A stretch of DNA of 64,000 nucleotides from Peptoniphilus asaccharolyticus DSM 20463 (GCF_900176115.1 NZ_FWWR01000011.1:186001-250000), one strand, 5' to 3'; counted from the stretch's first letter, positions 1 to 8,119 are shown. Program-made: numbers and translations. Notes: a model not told the origin generated them from the letters alone.

Positions 1-1
1 G

Positions 2-1423
2 TCATCTATATATAATAGTGCTTGTATACTTTTCAATGAAGGAGATAGACTTTATGTAGAGAGTAAAGTAGATAAGAGACATCATAATAAAAGTTATAAA
101 AAAGATAAAATATTTGCTATTTTACTGATAATAATCAGCTTTATTTTTGCGACCTTATATTCTCTAAGAGTGATTCCTTTTAGTACGGGAATTGTGTTTT
201 ATTTATTTTCTTTCAGTTTAGGCTATACAATTTTAAGGAATATAGCCGTATTTAGTTATCCAGTGAAACTTCGTAAAAATAATAAAGTTATAGAAAGTAT
301 TGCCTTAGATAGTAGTTTTAATAGACATAGAAAATTAAATAATATTGTAGTAAATTCAAATACCATAAGTGCCTTTATACTGATGTATGTATTTAGCATA
401 TTTTTACTTTCCTACTGGGGAAGTGTTTTAGATAAAGATATAGAAAAACCATATATTTATGACACTTTAATTGTTGGTGATAAGATAGAAGATTTAAAAG
501 ATTTGAATATAGACGCAAATAAAGTAGAAAAATCAGTAATATTTCCATCTTACACAGTACAACTAGGTATTACTGAATATAATGTAACCTCTGAATCTTT
601 TTATAATAAGATACTTGATGAAAAATTACATTTAAATAATGGACATGGGAAATTGATTGAAACAACATCAAATAATGACAATTGGATTGTTTATGAGGGA
701 GAAAAACAGAACTTCCATATAAGTAGTGGCAAAAAAAATAAAGACATAATAATAAATTCCTTAGATGGTAGATATGTGTTTAGAGGATTAGTTGAATGGA
801 GCGATTGGGTAATATTGTCAGATGAAGACTTCAAAGAATTGACTCCAGAAAATGTGAATGACATTCATTATTCAGAATTGATTAGATATAATGGCAATTA
901 TGGGAGAACATTAACCAATGAAATAAATGACATTGCAAAGAAAAATGATAAAATTTCTGTATATTATAAAGATGTAATAGTAAATTTATTGAAAAATTCT
1001 CAAAAATTAATGGTTATCACAGTTGCTTTAATAGTAATTGCAATAAAAGGATTTATTTTATATTTATATAAGATAAAAATTAGAAACGATTTTAATTTTA
1101 TTTTAGAAAAATATCAATTATTAGATTTACTTGGAATGGGTGGTAGTAGATATAGGTTGTTACGCAAAGAAATATTTTTAATATATTTCAAACCGGCAAT
1201 AATTACTTATTTAGTAGTTCCATTGATTGCTATTTTTCCTTTTTACATTGATATTGAAACGGAAAAATCACTTGCAAGTTTCTTAGAACTTACAAAGTTT
1301 GGAGTTTGTGGTTTTGACATTATATTAATGTTGTTTATATCATTTGAAATAATTGTCTATTTGAAAATTTCAAAAAATCTTACAAAAAAATTGAAGTTAA
1401 ACCGTATTGAGGTGAATGATTAA
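2..1423 (+). CDS. ABC transporter permease, bacteriocin-associated type (5' end outside window)
   Basis: The reading frame is open to the left edge, so the gene starts before the window; the first in-window start codon near 170 is not the true start. The protein has membrane segments at about codons 37-75 and near codon 120, a roughly 200-residue hydrophilic domain, and three C-terminal membrane segments separated by a charged loop containing LLGMGGSRYRLLRKE. This layout resembles the bacteriocin-associated integral membrane proteins (DUF1430-like) that pair with a lactococcin 972-type ATPase. The stop is directly followed by the ATPase start, so the two form one transporter. A role in export of, or immunity to, a small peptide is inference; no bacteriocin precursor is visible in the window. 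MacB/FtsX-like permease is the alternative name. Confidence 0.65.
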   Translation, partial: SSIYNSACILFNEGDRLYVESKVDKRHHNKSYKKDKIFAILLIIISFIFATLYSLRVIPFSTGIVFYLFSFSLGYTILRNIAVFSYPVKLRKNNKVIESIALDSSFNRHRKLNNIVVNSNTISAFILMYVFSIFLLSYWGSVLDKDIEKPYIYDTLIVGDKIEDLKDLNIDANKVEKSVIFPSYTVQLGITEYNVTSESFYNKILDEKLHLNNGHGKLIETTSNNDNWIVYEGEKQNFHISSGKKNKDIIINSLDGRYVFRGLVEWSDWVILSDEDFKELTPENVNDIHYSELIRYNGNYGRTLTNEINDIAKKNDKISVYYKDVIVNLLKNSQKLMVITVALIVIAIKGFILYLYKIKIRNDFNFILEKYQLLDLLGMGGSRYRLLRKEIFLIYFKPAIITYLVVPLIAIFPFYIDIETEKSLASFLELTKFGVCGFDIILMLFISFEIIVYLKISKNLTKKLKLNRIEVND

Positions 1424-2116
1424 ATGAATGAAATTATTAAAGTTGAAAATTTATGTAAATCATATGGTCAAGGGGAAAAAGGAATCTATTGTCAAAAGGT
1501 ATTATATAATTTAAACCTAGACATATATGATAATGACTTTATAGCTATTATGGGGCCATCAGGTAGTGGGAAAAGCACTCTTCTAAAGATAATTGGGCTA
1601 ATTGATAATAATATAGATTCAGGAGAAGTATTATTTTTCGGGAAAAGTATCAGAAAAATAACTTTTTCTGAGGTTGCAAAACTTAGAAAAAATAAAATAG
1701 GATATGTTTTTCAGGATTTTAAAATATTACCGTCAATAAACATATTGGATAATATCATACTGCCAAGCCTTATAGCTAAGAAATCTCCAGAGGAATCTAA
1801 AAATAAAGCATTAAAATATTTAGAAGAATTTGGGTTATATAATATTTATAATAAATACTCTTACGAAATTTCCGGTGGAGAACTACAAAGAGTAGCTATA
1901 ATTAGATCATTAATGAATGATCCAGGTGTCATTTTTGCTGATGAGCCTACTGGGAATTTGGATAGTGCAAATACAGAACAGATAATTAGAATGCTAAAAT
2001 ATTTAAATGATAATTTTGGAAAAACAATAGTTATAGTCACACATAATAGTGAATTTACTAAATATGTAAGAAACGTTTATATTTTAAAAGAAGGCAAATT
2101 ATCTCTCAGCTATTAA
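1424..2116 (+). CDS. ABC transporter ATP-binding protein (LolD/MacB class)
   Basis: This 230-residue single nucleotide-binding domain powers the permease immediately upstream, from whose stop codon it is not separated by any base. Walker A is GPSGSGKST near residue 44, the signature is SGGELQR near 148, Walker B is VIFADEPTGNLD near 168, and the switch histidine lies in IVTHNSE near 205. Residues after Walker B (PTGNLDS) are typical of the MacB/LolD/lactococcin 972 export class. A GAGGTG ribosome site sits inside the end of the permease gene. The ATPase assignment is firm; the transported substrate is not shown by the sequence. Confidence 0.88.
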   Translation: MNEIIKVENLCKSYGQGEKGIYCQKVLYNLNLDIYDNDFIAIMGPSGSGKSTLLKIIGLIDNNIDSGEVLFFGKSIRKITFSEVAKLRKNKIGYVFQDFKILPSINILDNIILPSLIAKKSPEESKNKALKYLEEFGLYNIYNKYSYEISGGELQRVAIIRSLMNDPGVIFADEPTGNLDSANTEQIIRMLKYLNDNFGKTIVIVTHNSEFTKYVRNVYILKEGKLSLSY

Positions 2117-2118
2117 TA

Positions 2119-2387
2119 TATATTTTACTTAAAGAACCATTTTTTATAGTTTATTTAATATAGAGATCTTTATTTCATAAATAAAAGAAATGCCATAAAA
2201 AATATTGTAGATAATGATAGATTATATTTTGATTATCAAAAAGCAAAAAAATAATCAGGAAAGTTTAGTAGTTATTGTTCAAGGTTTATTGTTAGAATCA
2301 GTAAGTTCTAACTAAGCAGAATATAATACCGAAACTAACAGCACTCGTGCAATAGGATTACTAATATAGGGGAATTATTGTTGACCA
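2119..2387. other. intergenic region, no gene recognised
   Basis: This AT-rich stretch lies between the ABC operon and the convergent relaxase gene. All six frames are broken by frequent stops and I see no RNA gene. It probably marks the boundary between the chromosomal or cargo transporter and the mobilizable element, but I could not identify an attachment site. Confidence 0.4.
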
Positions 2388-2418
2388 AAGCTATAAGTTT
2401 ATCTGCTTATAGCTTTTT
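2388..2418 (+). terminator. rho-independent terminator after the ABC operon
   Basis: A 10-bp stem (AAGCTATAAG/CTTATAGCTT) with an 8-base loop is followed by a short T run. Its 3' end overlaps the stop codon of the convergent relaxase gene. Confidence 0.65.
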
Positions 2419-3411
2419 ACCTCTCTACTTCCTTTCCATAATAATTTTCATAGTTTTTCCTATACTGAACAAGGTCAGAAAATTGTTCTTTATTTAAAGA
2501 ATACTCTTGCATAAGGGTGTTCTTTTTTTCTTGCAATTTATCAAGTCTCGTTAATATTTCTTTTGTATTTGGAAGCTTTTTATATCTTTCTAATATTTCT
2601 TTAGCAGCTATTTTATAGACGGCAAGTTCACTATAATATTCTTGTGTAAATTGTTTATCTTCAGGATTTTTCTTATGGTATTTATAGATTTCACGATACT
2701 TATTTATATTATTTATATTTTCCATATCCTGGGATAAACTCTTCATTTCAGTTTCAATCTTCTTTATTTTATCTAATAAGTCTTGTCTATCATCAGCAGA
2801 TTTTTTGATTAGATCATCGAGTTGAGTAATTGAATTAATTCCTTGTTCTCTTAATTTAATTATTGAATCAGCCATTGTTTTGATATTATGTTTTCTTGCC
2901 CAAACTTCATAACCTTTTGAGGATTGAGCTTTTTTATTAGTAGATATATCAATAACATTTCCTATTCGTTTTTTTATAGGATTAGCTTTATTTTTGATAG
3001 CTAAATATATTCTTTCTTTAATTTTTTCTTCAGTATAATCTTCTCCGATAGTCTTTGCTCTTGTAAATCTTTGCTTATCTTTATCACGAAAAGCAATGTG
3101 TTTACCAAATTTAATTTCATAATCAAGAGATTTCATATTTTCTAAAAACTCTTCCCAGGAGTTAGACTTATTAATCATTCTATCTATATCAAATTGCATT
3201 TTAGATTTCCAGGAACTTCCTTTCTTACTTTGGTCAAATTCATACCAAGATTTACCAGCAGTTTTATATTTTCTTTTATAAGCTTCATAATATTCATCAA
3301 TGACTGAAATCTTATTTTCTTTACATAATTCGTCACTTTGATACCTGATTTTATGGTAAGTTTTTTTGTTAGATTGGTAGCATTTACCAGTCTTGTAATT
3401 AACATTATTAA
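2417..3411 (-). CDS. relaxase/mobilization nuclease, 3' exon (split by group II intron)
   Basis: This is the C-terminal part of a MOB-type relaxase, the DNA-nicking and strand-transfer protein of a mobilizable element. It begins at codon 'F' of the motif HIHNHIIF, whose first part is encoded by the exon at 5888-6233; the following residues NNVNYKTGKCYQSNKKTYH continue the relaxase family sequence. The C-terminal half is charged and coiled-coil-like (about residues 210-420 of the joined protein). An ATG at 3511 gives a longer open frame, but that start lies in intron domain V and is not the real one. The two exons total 1341 nt, exactly 447 codons including stop, so intron excision restores one 446-residue frame. 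Confidence 0.8.
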
Positions 3412-3472
3412 GCAGGCTAAGTATCCAACGCCTTGCATTATTTCTAATGTAGGTTTTTAGATACTCGCCCCC

Positions 3473-3505
3473 AAACCGTACGTACACCTCTCGATGTATA
3501 CGGCT
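3473..3505 (-). ncRNA. group II intron domain V
   Basis: On the minus strand the hairpin starts AGCCGTA (AGC catalytic triad), continues TACATC, has a GAGA tetraloop closed by C-G, and returns through GGTGTA, a two-base CG bulge and TACGGTT. This matches the conserved domain V fold: 34-nt class, GNRA loop, dinucleotide bulge. It is the active-site element of the ribozyme. Confidence 0.85.
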
Positions 3506-3511
3506 TTCCAT

Positions 3512-5389
3512 TTATTCTTCATTTGAGTTGTTAATTTTTTTAAAACATTCATTACAAATTACTAGAGTTTTTCTATTAATGCTTTTCATAAAAATATGCC
3601 AAGCATATTCATCAGTTAAGTCTTTAATCTTTTTCACTTGATACACTTTTAGATTATTAGTTTCTTTCCCGCACCATTCACACTTATTATTTTTTAATCT
3701 TAAACCTAGCGTTGGTTTCTTAGGATAGAATTTTTGCTTATGAATGACATCAGCATTATCACATTGGGGAAATTCTTTTCTAGCCAAGCTGTCTTTCCAA
3801 AGTAAACGAGTTTTGTTATTCCCGTTTTTATCTGTATAACTTATACCAAAGTCTTTATCAGTACGGTATCTAGTTATAATATCCGTTACCTTTGTTCTAT
3901 ATTTGCAAGCCAATGTTTTATACAGACTATATTCCATAATGTATCTAAACTTATGGAGCTTTGAAGAATTATTTGCGTGTCTGTAATAGTTACAGAATCC
4001 TCTGATTTCTCCGTTATATTGGTCTAATATGCTTAAGTCTGTTCTTGATGTTAGCTTAGTTCTTTCTTTAGGAAACCATACTTCTTTTCTATTTAAATTT
4101 TTAATTCTTAATGCCCCAAGCTCTATTAGCTTATTTTGTATTGTTGAAGTTGATAGCTCAAGTCTTACATGACCACCAAAGTTTCTTGCTTTTATACCTG
4201 CTTTTGTCCTTTTTGTATGATTACTTCCAGGAGTTGCTCTGATATCAAAACCTAGGAACTTGGCTCTATCTGTTGATTTTGTTACTAGCGTTTTTTCATC
4301 AGATAGTTCGAGGTTTAATTCTGATTTGATAAATTGACCAATGTCTTGTTTTACCTTTTCAGCATCTGCCTTAGAACCGATAATGCCGATAATGAAATCA
4401 TCAGCATATCTAACATACTGTATTCTCTTGAAGTTTTCATTCATAGGATTTAAGCAAGGTATATTGAAATATCTTTTGTTTATCTCTTCAATTTCTGATT
4501 TAATATCATCTATTTCATTTTTATTGGTTGTCTTGCTTAACTTATTTTCAAGTCTTTTTCTTCTATCATAGAGAGCTTTATATTCCTTATTTTGTTTTCT
4601 TTTATTACCTTTATCAAAGCTTTCCTTGTAATTTTGCATATACTTGTCAAACTTATCCAAGTAAATATTTGAAAGTATGGGACTTATTATTGACCCTTGT
4701 GGCATTCCACTGTAGGTGTTGTGATACTCATTTTGTTTCATGTATCCGGCTTTAAGAAACTTTCTTATTAATCTTAGAAACCTTTCATCGTCAATACGCT
4801 TGGATAGAATGTCTATAATAATGTTATGGTCTATATTGTCAAAGAAACCTTTAATGTCTCCTTCAACAAACCATTTACATCTTACGAATCTATTTTGAAT
4901 TTGTCTTAAAGCGGTATGACAACTTCTATTATCTCTAAAGCCATGAGATGTGTCCTCAAAGCTTTCATCGTAGATGGAATTTAATAACATTCTACATACT
5001 TCCTGTACTAATTTATCGTCAATACTTGGTATGCCTAATGGTCTTAATTTCCCATTTTTCTTTGGAATATATACTCTTTTTGTTGGTGTGGGTGAGTAAC
5101 TTTCATCTTTTAGTGAATCAATGATTTTGTTAATTCTCTCTAAGCTCATTGCACTTATTGTTTGATTATCTACACATTTAGTCATATTTCCTGCGTTAGC
5201 ATAAATATTTTGGTATGCTTGTAAGAACAGGTCTATGTTGTACAGGTTACGATACAATCTTTTGTAAGTGTAGTTTTCTTCTTTTGAATGTTTTCTCAAA
5301 CTAATCAATACATTGTTGGGATTTCTCATAGTGCCTCTCGCACCTTCCTTTCCTCTGAATTGAATGAATAAACTGCCTCCCTTCACCAT
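3512..5389 (-). CDS. ltrA: group II intron-encoded reverse transcriptase/maturase
   Basis: The 625-residue protein helps splice the intron and copies it into new sites. RT motifs appear in order: IPKKNGKLRPLGIPS (about residue 108), HGFRDNRSCHTAL (about 150), DIKGFFDNIDH (about 178), GMPQGSIISPILSNIYL (about 228) and the catalytic YADD (about 330). A maturase X domain follows. The C-terminus keeps the four zinc-type cysteines of an HNH endonuclease (CEWCG and CNEC), but where active relatives have EVHH it reads KVYQ, and the final CHxxIH reads CFKKIN. The RT and maturase look intact; the endonuclease looks dead. The ORF lies wholly inside the intron, on the same strand as the interrupted relaxase gene. 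Confidence 0.93.
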   Translation of the reverse strand: MVKGGSLFIQFRGKEGARGTMRNPNNVLISLRKHSKEENYTYKRLYRNLYNIDLFLQAYQNIYANAGNMTKCVDNQTISAMSLERINKIIDSLKDESYSPTPTKRVYIPKKNGKLRPLGIPSIDDKLVQEVCRMLLNSIYDESFEDTSHGFRDNRSCHTALRQIQNRFVRCKWFVEGDIKGFFDNIDHNIIIDILSKRIDDERFLRLIRKFLKAGYMKQNEYHNTYSGMPQGSIISPILSNIYLDKFDKYMQNYKESFDKGNKRKQNKEYKALYDRRKRLENKLSKTTNKNEIDDIKSEIEEINKRYFNIPCLNPMNENFKRIQYVRYADDFIIGIIGSKADAEKVKQDIGQFIKSELNLELSDEKTLVTKSTDRAKFLGFDIRATPGSNHTKRTKAGIKARNFGGHVRLELSTSTIQNKLIELGALRIKNLNRKEVWFPKERTKLTSRTDLSILDQYNGEIRGFCNYYRHANNSSKLHKFRYIMEYSLYKTLACKYRTKVTDIITRYRTDKDFGISYTDKNGNNKTRLLWKDSLARKEFPQCDNADVIHKQKFYPKKPTLGLRLKNNKCEWCGKETNNLKVYQVKKIKDLTDEYAWHIFMKSINRKTLVICNECFKKINNSNEE

Positions 5390-5887
5390 GTGAGAGTTAT
5401 TATCTCTCTCGGATTACTACGAAGGCTCCGTTACCATATCAGATATTCAGGTTCTTAAAACCATAGCATTTTTTCGCTTTCTGACTTAGGTAATCTCCAT
5501 TTAGTATCGAAGTAAAAAGCAAGCGTTGATTGTCGGATATGCTTTTCGTCCTTTCATGCTTATGCAAGCGGATTGAGTGTAAAGTTTTGCCTAATGCATT
5601 AATCTTCGCTACATAGGTACACTCAACATAACGTATATAGATATCTTTCGTTATGACCACCACAAATGTTCCTCGGACTGGCATTCAATCAGTTTAAATT
5701 TTATCCTCATATCAACTTTAGGTCTCGCCATTCAGTCGTGGAATGATATCTATCCAACTTATGACTTTAATAACGTGCTATTGTCCTCTTTGGATTTCTC
5801 CTCTAAGTTAGTTATTGACCTTAGATATTAAAACTACTATTCTACCATTTTGCTAAAATGGATTTACTTCGTACCTTATGGACGCAC

Positions 5888-6233
5888 AAATAATATGATT
5901 ATGGATATGCCCTCTATCTACATGAGTTGCAAGAACAAATTCATAATCTTCTTTTAAAATTTTCTTGCATAATTCCATTCCAATTTGATGAGCTTTTATA
6001 GGATCAACCTCTCCTGGTAGAAAAGATTGAATTAAATGTCTAGCCAAAACTGTACCTTTAGTATCATTGTCTTCACGTGTTTTCATAAATTGAATATGGG
6101 CAGTAGATGGATGACATTTGAATGAAGATACCAAGATTTTTTCATCAGTTTTTTCACTCTTGGTAATGTAATCTATTGCCAAATTTAGAGTTGATTTTAT
6201 AGGATGTATTTTTGTAATTGCCATACTAATCAC
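5888..6233 (-). CDS. relaxase/mobilization nuclease, 5' exon
   Basis: This exon encodes the N-terminal 115 residues of the relaxase, starting MISMAITKIHPIKSTLNLA and ending in the HUH metal-binding motif HVDRGHIHNHII, at which the group II intron begins. Family members start at this point with a catalytic tyrosine region (here AIDYITKSEK). The start codon overlaps the end of mobC by 8 bases, the usual mobC-mobA arrangement. Without splicing, translation would stop 13 residues after the intron junction, giving a truncated protein lacking most of the nuclease fold. The relaxase would nick the neighbouring oriT-like region; that link is inferred from position. Confidence 0.85.
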
Positions 6234-6582
6234 CAGAACTTTCTTTTGATTTATTAAGAAGTAGGGTATGGATCTGCCATATTTCTCTTGATAATTTTTC
6301 TATCTGCTTATTCATAGATTCAAGTTCATTTTTGTATATAACACCAGTTGTATTAGTAGCTTTTGCAATCTGGTTTATATTATTTGTTGCATTCGAAAGT
6401 AGCCATTGTAGGTTTCTAAATGGTTCTAAATCTACTACATAAATTTCTTTTTCCAATACACATTTTCTAAGAAAGTGGGACATAGTTTTGCAGTTTGCAA
6501 GTTTTATTTTCTTTTCAAAAACTTCCTTTTCTTCCTTAGTTACTTTTATTTCTATTCTTTTATTTCTAAATCTATTTGCCGT
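6226..6582 (-). CDS. mobC: MobC-like relaxosome accessory protein, apparently with an ACG start
   Basis: From the ATG at 6483 only 85 residues are coded, but the same frame continues upstream to 6582 with residues NRFRNKRIEIKVTKEEK, the conserved N-terminus of MobC proteins. A strong AAGGAG lies seven bases before an ACG codon exactly where ATG is expected (ACG GCA AAT AGA). The 118-residue product from ACG has the normal MobC length, including the NNINQIAKATNTTG motif and a C-terminal helix. MobC helps the relaxase melt oriT. The ACG is either a weak start or a disabling mutation; the internal ATG lacks a good ribosome site. Confidence 0.72.
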   Translation of the reverse strand, partial: TANRFRNKRIEIKVTKEEKEVFEKKIKLANCKTMSHFLRKCVLEKEIYVVDLEPFRNLQWLLSNATNNINQIAKATNTTGVIYKNELESMNKQIEKLSREIWQIHTLLLNKSKESSGD

Positions 6583-6609
6583 TTTATTCTCCTTTATAAA
6601 ATATATTTC

Positions 6610-6777
6610 GGGGTCTTAGGGTTCTCCCTAAAAGTTTGCCCCAGCCAATAGTTTCAAATGAGAGCTTGCTCGAATTGTCGAAACTATTAGGCGAGGGTAC
6701 AAAGTAAAAATTAAAAAAATGGAGCATACCGTAAAGGTCTGCTCCATTAATTTTTTCGTAAGTGTCCGTACACTTAC
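6610..6777. other. hairpin-rich region upstream of mobC, candidate oriT
   Basis: Three inverted repeats lie just upstream of mobC. They are TTAGGG-ttct-CCCTAA (6616-6631) nested within GGGG/CCCC; AATAGTTTC/GAAACTATT with 9-bp perfect arms (6648-6656 and 6680-6688); and GTAAGTGT-ccgt-ACACTTAC with 8-bp perfect arms (6758-6777). The last contains TAAGTGTCC, similar in outline to nic regions such as TAAGTGCGCCC of the RSF1010 group. Clustered hairpins next to mobC-relaxase are the usual setting of oriT. The exact nick site cannot be set from sequence alone. Confidence 0.45.
6713..6756. terminator. bidirectional terminator hairpin
   Basis: GGAGCA-t-ACC and GGT-c-TGCTCC form a long stem around GTAAA, with an A run on the left and a T run on the right, so it could stop transcription in both directions. 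It lies between the mob genes and the small ORFs. Confidence 0.7.
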
Positions 6778-6827
6778 TGTGCTTGCTATTAAAGTTATAA
6801 GCGTTAAGCGTATATTTAATTTTATAT

Positions 6828-6908
6828 CTAAAAACCTAATTTTGAAATTATAATAGCTCCAATAACTGCACCAATAACCGTAGCAATTATACCGAATATC
6901 CACTTCAT
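6828..6908 (-). CDS. possible 26-residue hydrophobic peptide
   Basis: The frame encodes MKWIFGIIATVIGAVIGAII followed by ISKLGF: one transmembrane helix with two small-xxx-small steps and a basic residue at each end. The terminator at 6713-6756 lies just downstream. The only purine-rich site (AGGAT) is about 18 bases before the ATG, which is too far, so translation is uncertain. Small membrane peptides of this kind occur as type I toxins or transporter subunits, but nothing here shows function. Confidence 0.35.
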   Translation of the reverse strand: MKWIFGIIATVIGAVIGAIIISKLGF

Positions 6909-6973
6909 TATATAATTATGACTTTCTATCCTAGAAATAAAATGATTGTAAGAGACTCCTTTATTTGTAAGAT

Positions 6974-7174
6974 TTAAGTGATAGGGATATTGTCTGCCCA
7001 GAATACTGTAATATAATTTCCTTCTTTAAGTGCTTTAAAAGAATTTCTAATTTTTAAATCGTCTGATGAATCTAATTTATCAAATTTATTAGTCCAATAT
7101 TCTTGTTGTTCTTCCTCACTCAACTTTTTTATTTTTCTAATTTCTTTCAATAATATCCAATCTTGTTTAGTCAT
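6974..7174 (-). CDS. small acidic/charged hypothetical protein (66 aa)
   Basis: An AAGGAT ribosome site lies about eight bases before the ATG. The product is charged and mostly helical (KEIRKIKKLSEEEQQEYW) with an aromatic C-terminus (YITVFWADNIPIT). It lies upstream of the mob genes in the same direction and is probably cargo or a regulatory gene of the mobilizable element. I do not recognise the family. Confidence 0.5.
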   Translation of the reverse strand: MTKQDWILLKEIRKIKKLSEEEQQEYWTNKFDKLDSSDDLKIRNSFKALKEGNYITVFWADNIPIT

Positions 7175-7480
7175 ATTTATTATCCTTAACGTAATAACTT
7201 TTATATCCTTCTATTACTCATAATTTCCTCCAAGTATGAGTTTAATTCTACCTTTAAACACTGGAGTACTAATCAAGAATACAATTACATAATGTATAAA
7301 GGAATTTATCGTCATATTTTTTGTTATTGATAATTGATGATAATTTGACCTATTATTTTAAAAACGGTTAGAGTGCTTATAATAAAATTCATTGTCAACC
7401 ATAGGGCAACTGATAATTTTATGATATCAATTTATATTGAAAAAATCTCCTAATCATATTTCTTATTTTATCTTTTACCT
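7175..7480. other. intergenic region within the mobile element remnant
   Basis: No coding frame longer than a few codons is convincing. A minus-strand GGAGGAAATT-ATG is followed by a stop after six codons (MSNRRI), so it looks like a decayed gene start. I see no structured RNA. Confidence 0.35.
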
Positions 7481-7561
7481 TACAAATAAACATGAGCAAT
7501 GTCTTCGTTGGTTACATTTTTATCTTCAATATAAATTTTGTTGCCATCAATTATTATCATA
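7481..7561 (-). CDS. small ORF (26 aa), possible gene remnant
   Basis: A good AAGGAAAATCT ribosome site precedes ATG; the product reads MIIIDGNKIYIEDKN then VTNEDIAHVYL. The start context is convincing, but the length suggests either a genuine small protein or the preserved beginning of a gene that now ends early. It is downstream of another small minus-strand ORF. Family not recognised. Confidence 0.35.
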
Positions 7562-7951
7562 GATTTTCCTTTTAATACTACTAACTATACTTAATTCTTT
7601 CTTATAATCATTTTATAAATTCGATTTTGAAACTCTTTGTTTTATTCTAAAAGCTAATTACAATCGTATTTCATATCTTCAGCTATTTTTTGCAAAGCTC
7701 TGTATCTATCAGTATATTTTTCTATCTTTATCATAAACATTTTTATTACTATATCTATCATATTTACCAGTGATGCAAAATAGTAATCGTTTAAAAAATA
7801 TGCACAAAGGTTAGCAGATTTATAAATTTATTTAAGTTATACTACACTTTTAAAGACAAGAAACTTAGTTCGCATTTATTCTCACCAAGTGAAAATAATC
7901 TAGTGAGAATAGGGTCTTTATAAATTCAGAAAAAAGGAAAGGACTTACTTT
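7562..7951. other. largely non-coding, one doubtful small ORF
   Basis: A minus-strand frame at 7654-7761 encodes 35 residues containing KIEKYTDRYRALQKIAEDM, which looks like real protein, but the ATG has no clear ribosome site. A plus-strand inverted repeat ATTCTCAC/GTGAGAAT lies at 7878-7885 and 7903-7910. The remainder shows nothing I can assign. Confidence 0.3.
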
Positions 7952-8008
7952 ATGAAAATAACAATAATGGATCTAAGTAAATATTCCTTTTTCTATAATT
8001 TACTATGA
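7952..8008 (+). CDS. possible 18-residue peptide
   Basis: AAAGGAAAGGAC precedes the ATG, a strong ribosome site, and the frame MKITIMDLSKYSFFYNLL ends after 18 codons. A hairpin with 8-bp arms lies upstream and a terminator at 8077-8116 downstream, so this is a compact transcription unit, either a short peptide or the truncated start of a lost gene. Confidence 0.3.
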   Translation: MKITIMDLSKYSFFYNLL

Positions 8009-8076
8009 TTATCATCAAGATAACTCTGATGAAAAATTAAATATTATTAACACTAGAAAGAGTTTCTTTCATTTTA

Positions 8077-8116
8077 GAGGACTAACCATGCCCAAGAGCA
8101 GGAGTCCTCCTTTTTT
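8077..8116 (+). terminator. rho-independent terminator next to IS30 copy A
   Basis: GAGGACT (8077-8083) pairs with AGTCCTC (8103-8109) and is followed by TTTTTT. The IS30-family element begins four bases after the T run. Confidence 0.75.
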
Positions 8117-8119
8117 ATA

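Larger units (their letters stand above)
3412..5887 (-). mobile_element. group II intron inserted in the relaxase gene
   Basis: On the minus strand the element begins with GTGCG at 5887, the usual 5' end of a group II intron. It carries an LtrA-type reverse transcriptase ORF in domain IV, and ends with a recognisable domain V (3473-3505) and domain VI. Its length is 2476 nt. The 3' boundary at 3412 was set by relaxase homology and by the need to restore frame; the intron would then end in TGC rather than the more common AY, so a shift of one or two bases is possible. About 460 nt at the 5' end (roughly 5430-5887) carry no plausible protein and represent domains I-III. The target, a relaxase catalytic motif, parallels Ll.LtrB of Lactococcus. 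Confidence 0.85.

Noticed and set aside
3412-3511. ATG start at 3511 for the relaxase C-terminal frame
   Set aside because: The ATG is in intron domain V, and the first residues have no relaxase homology.
5398-5405. Possible EBS1 pairing with the 5' exon end (AGATAATA against TATTATTT)
   Set aside because: The pairing is AT-only and lies almost at the RT start codon, too far from domain I for EBS1.
5439-5684. 81-codon minus-strand ORF
   Set aside because: It lies in the non-coding 5' domains of the group II intron and has no ribosome site or protein-like character.
6628-6903. 91-codon minus-strand ORF
   Set aside because: It runs across the bidirectional terminator and the hairpin cluster; the hydrophobic 26-codon frame in another phase is more protein-like.
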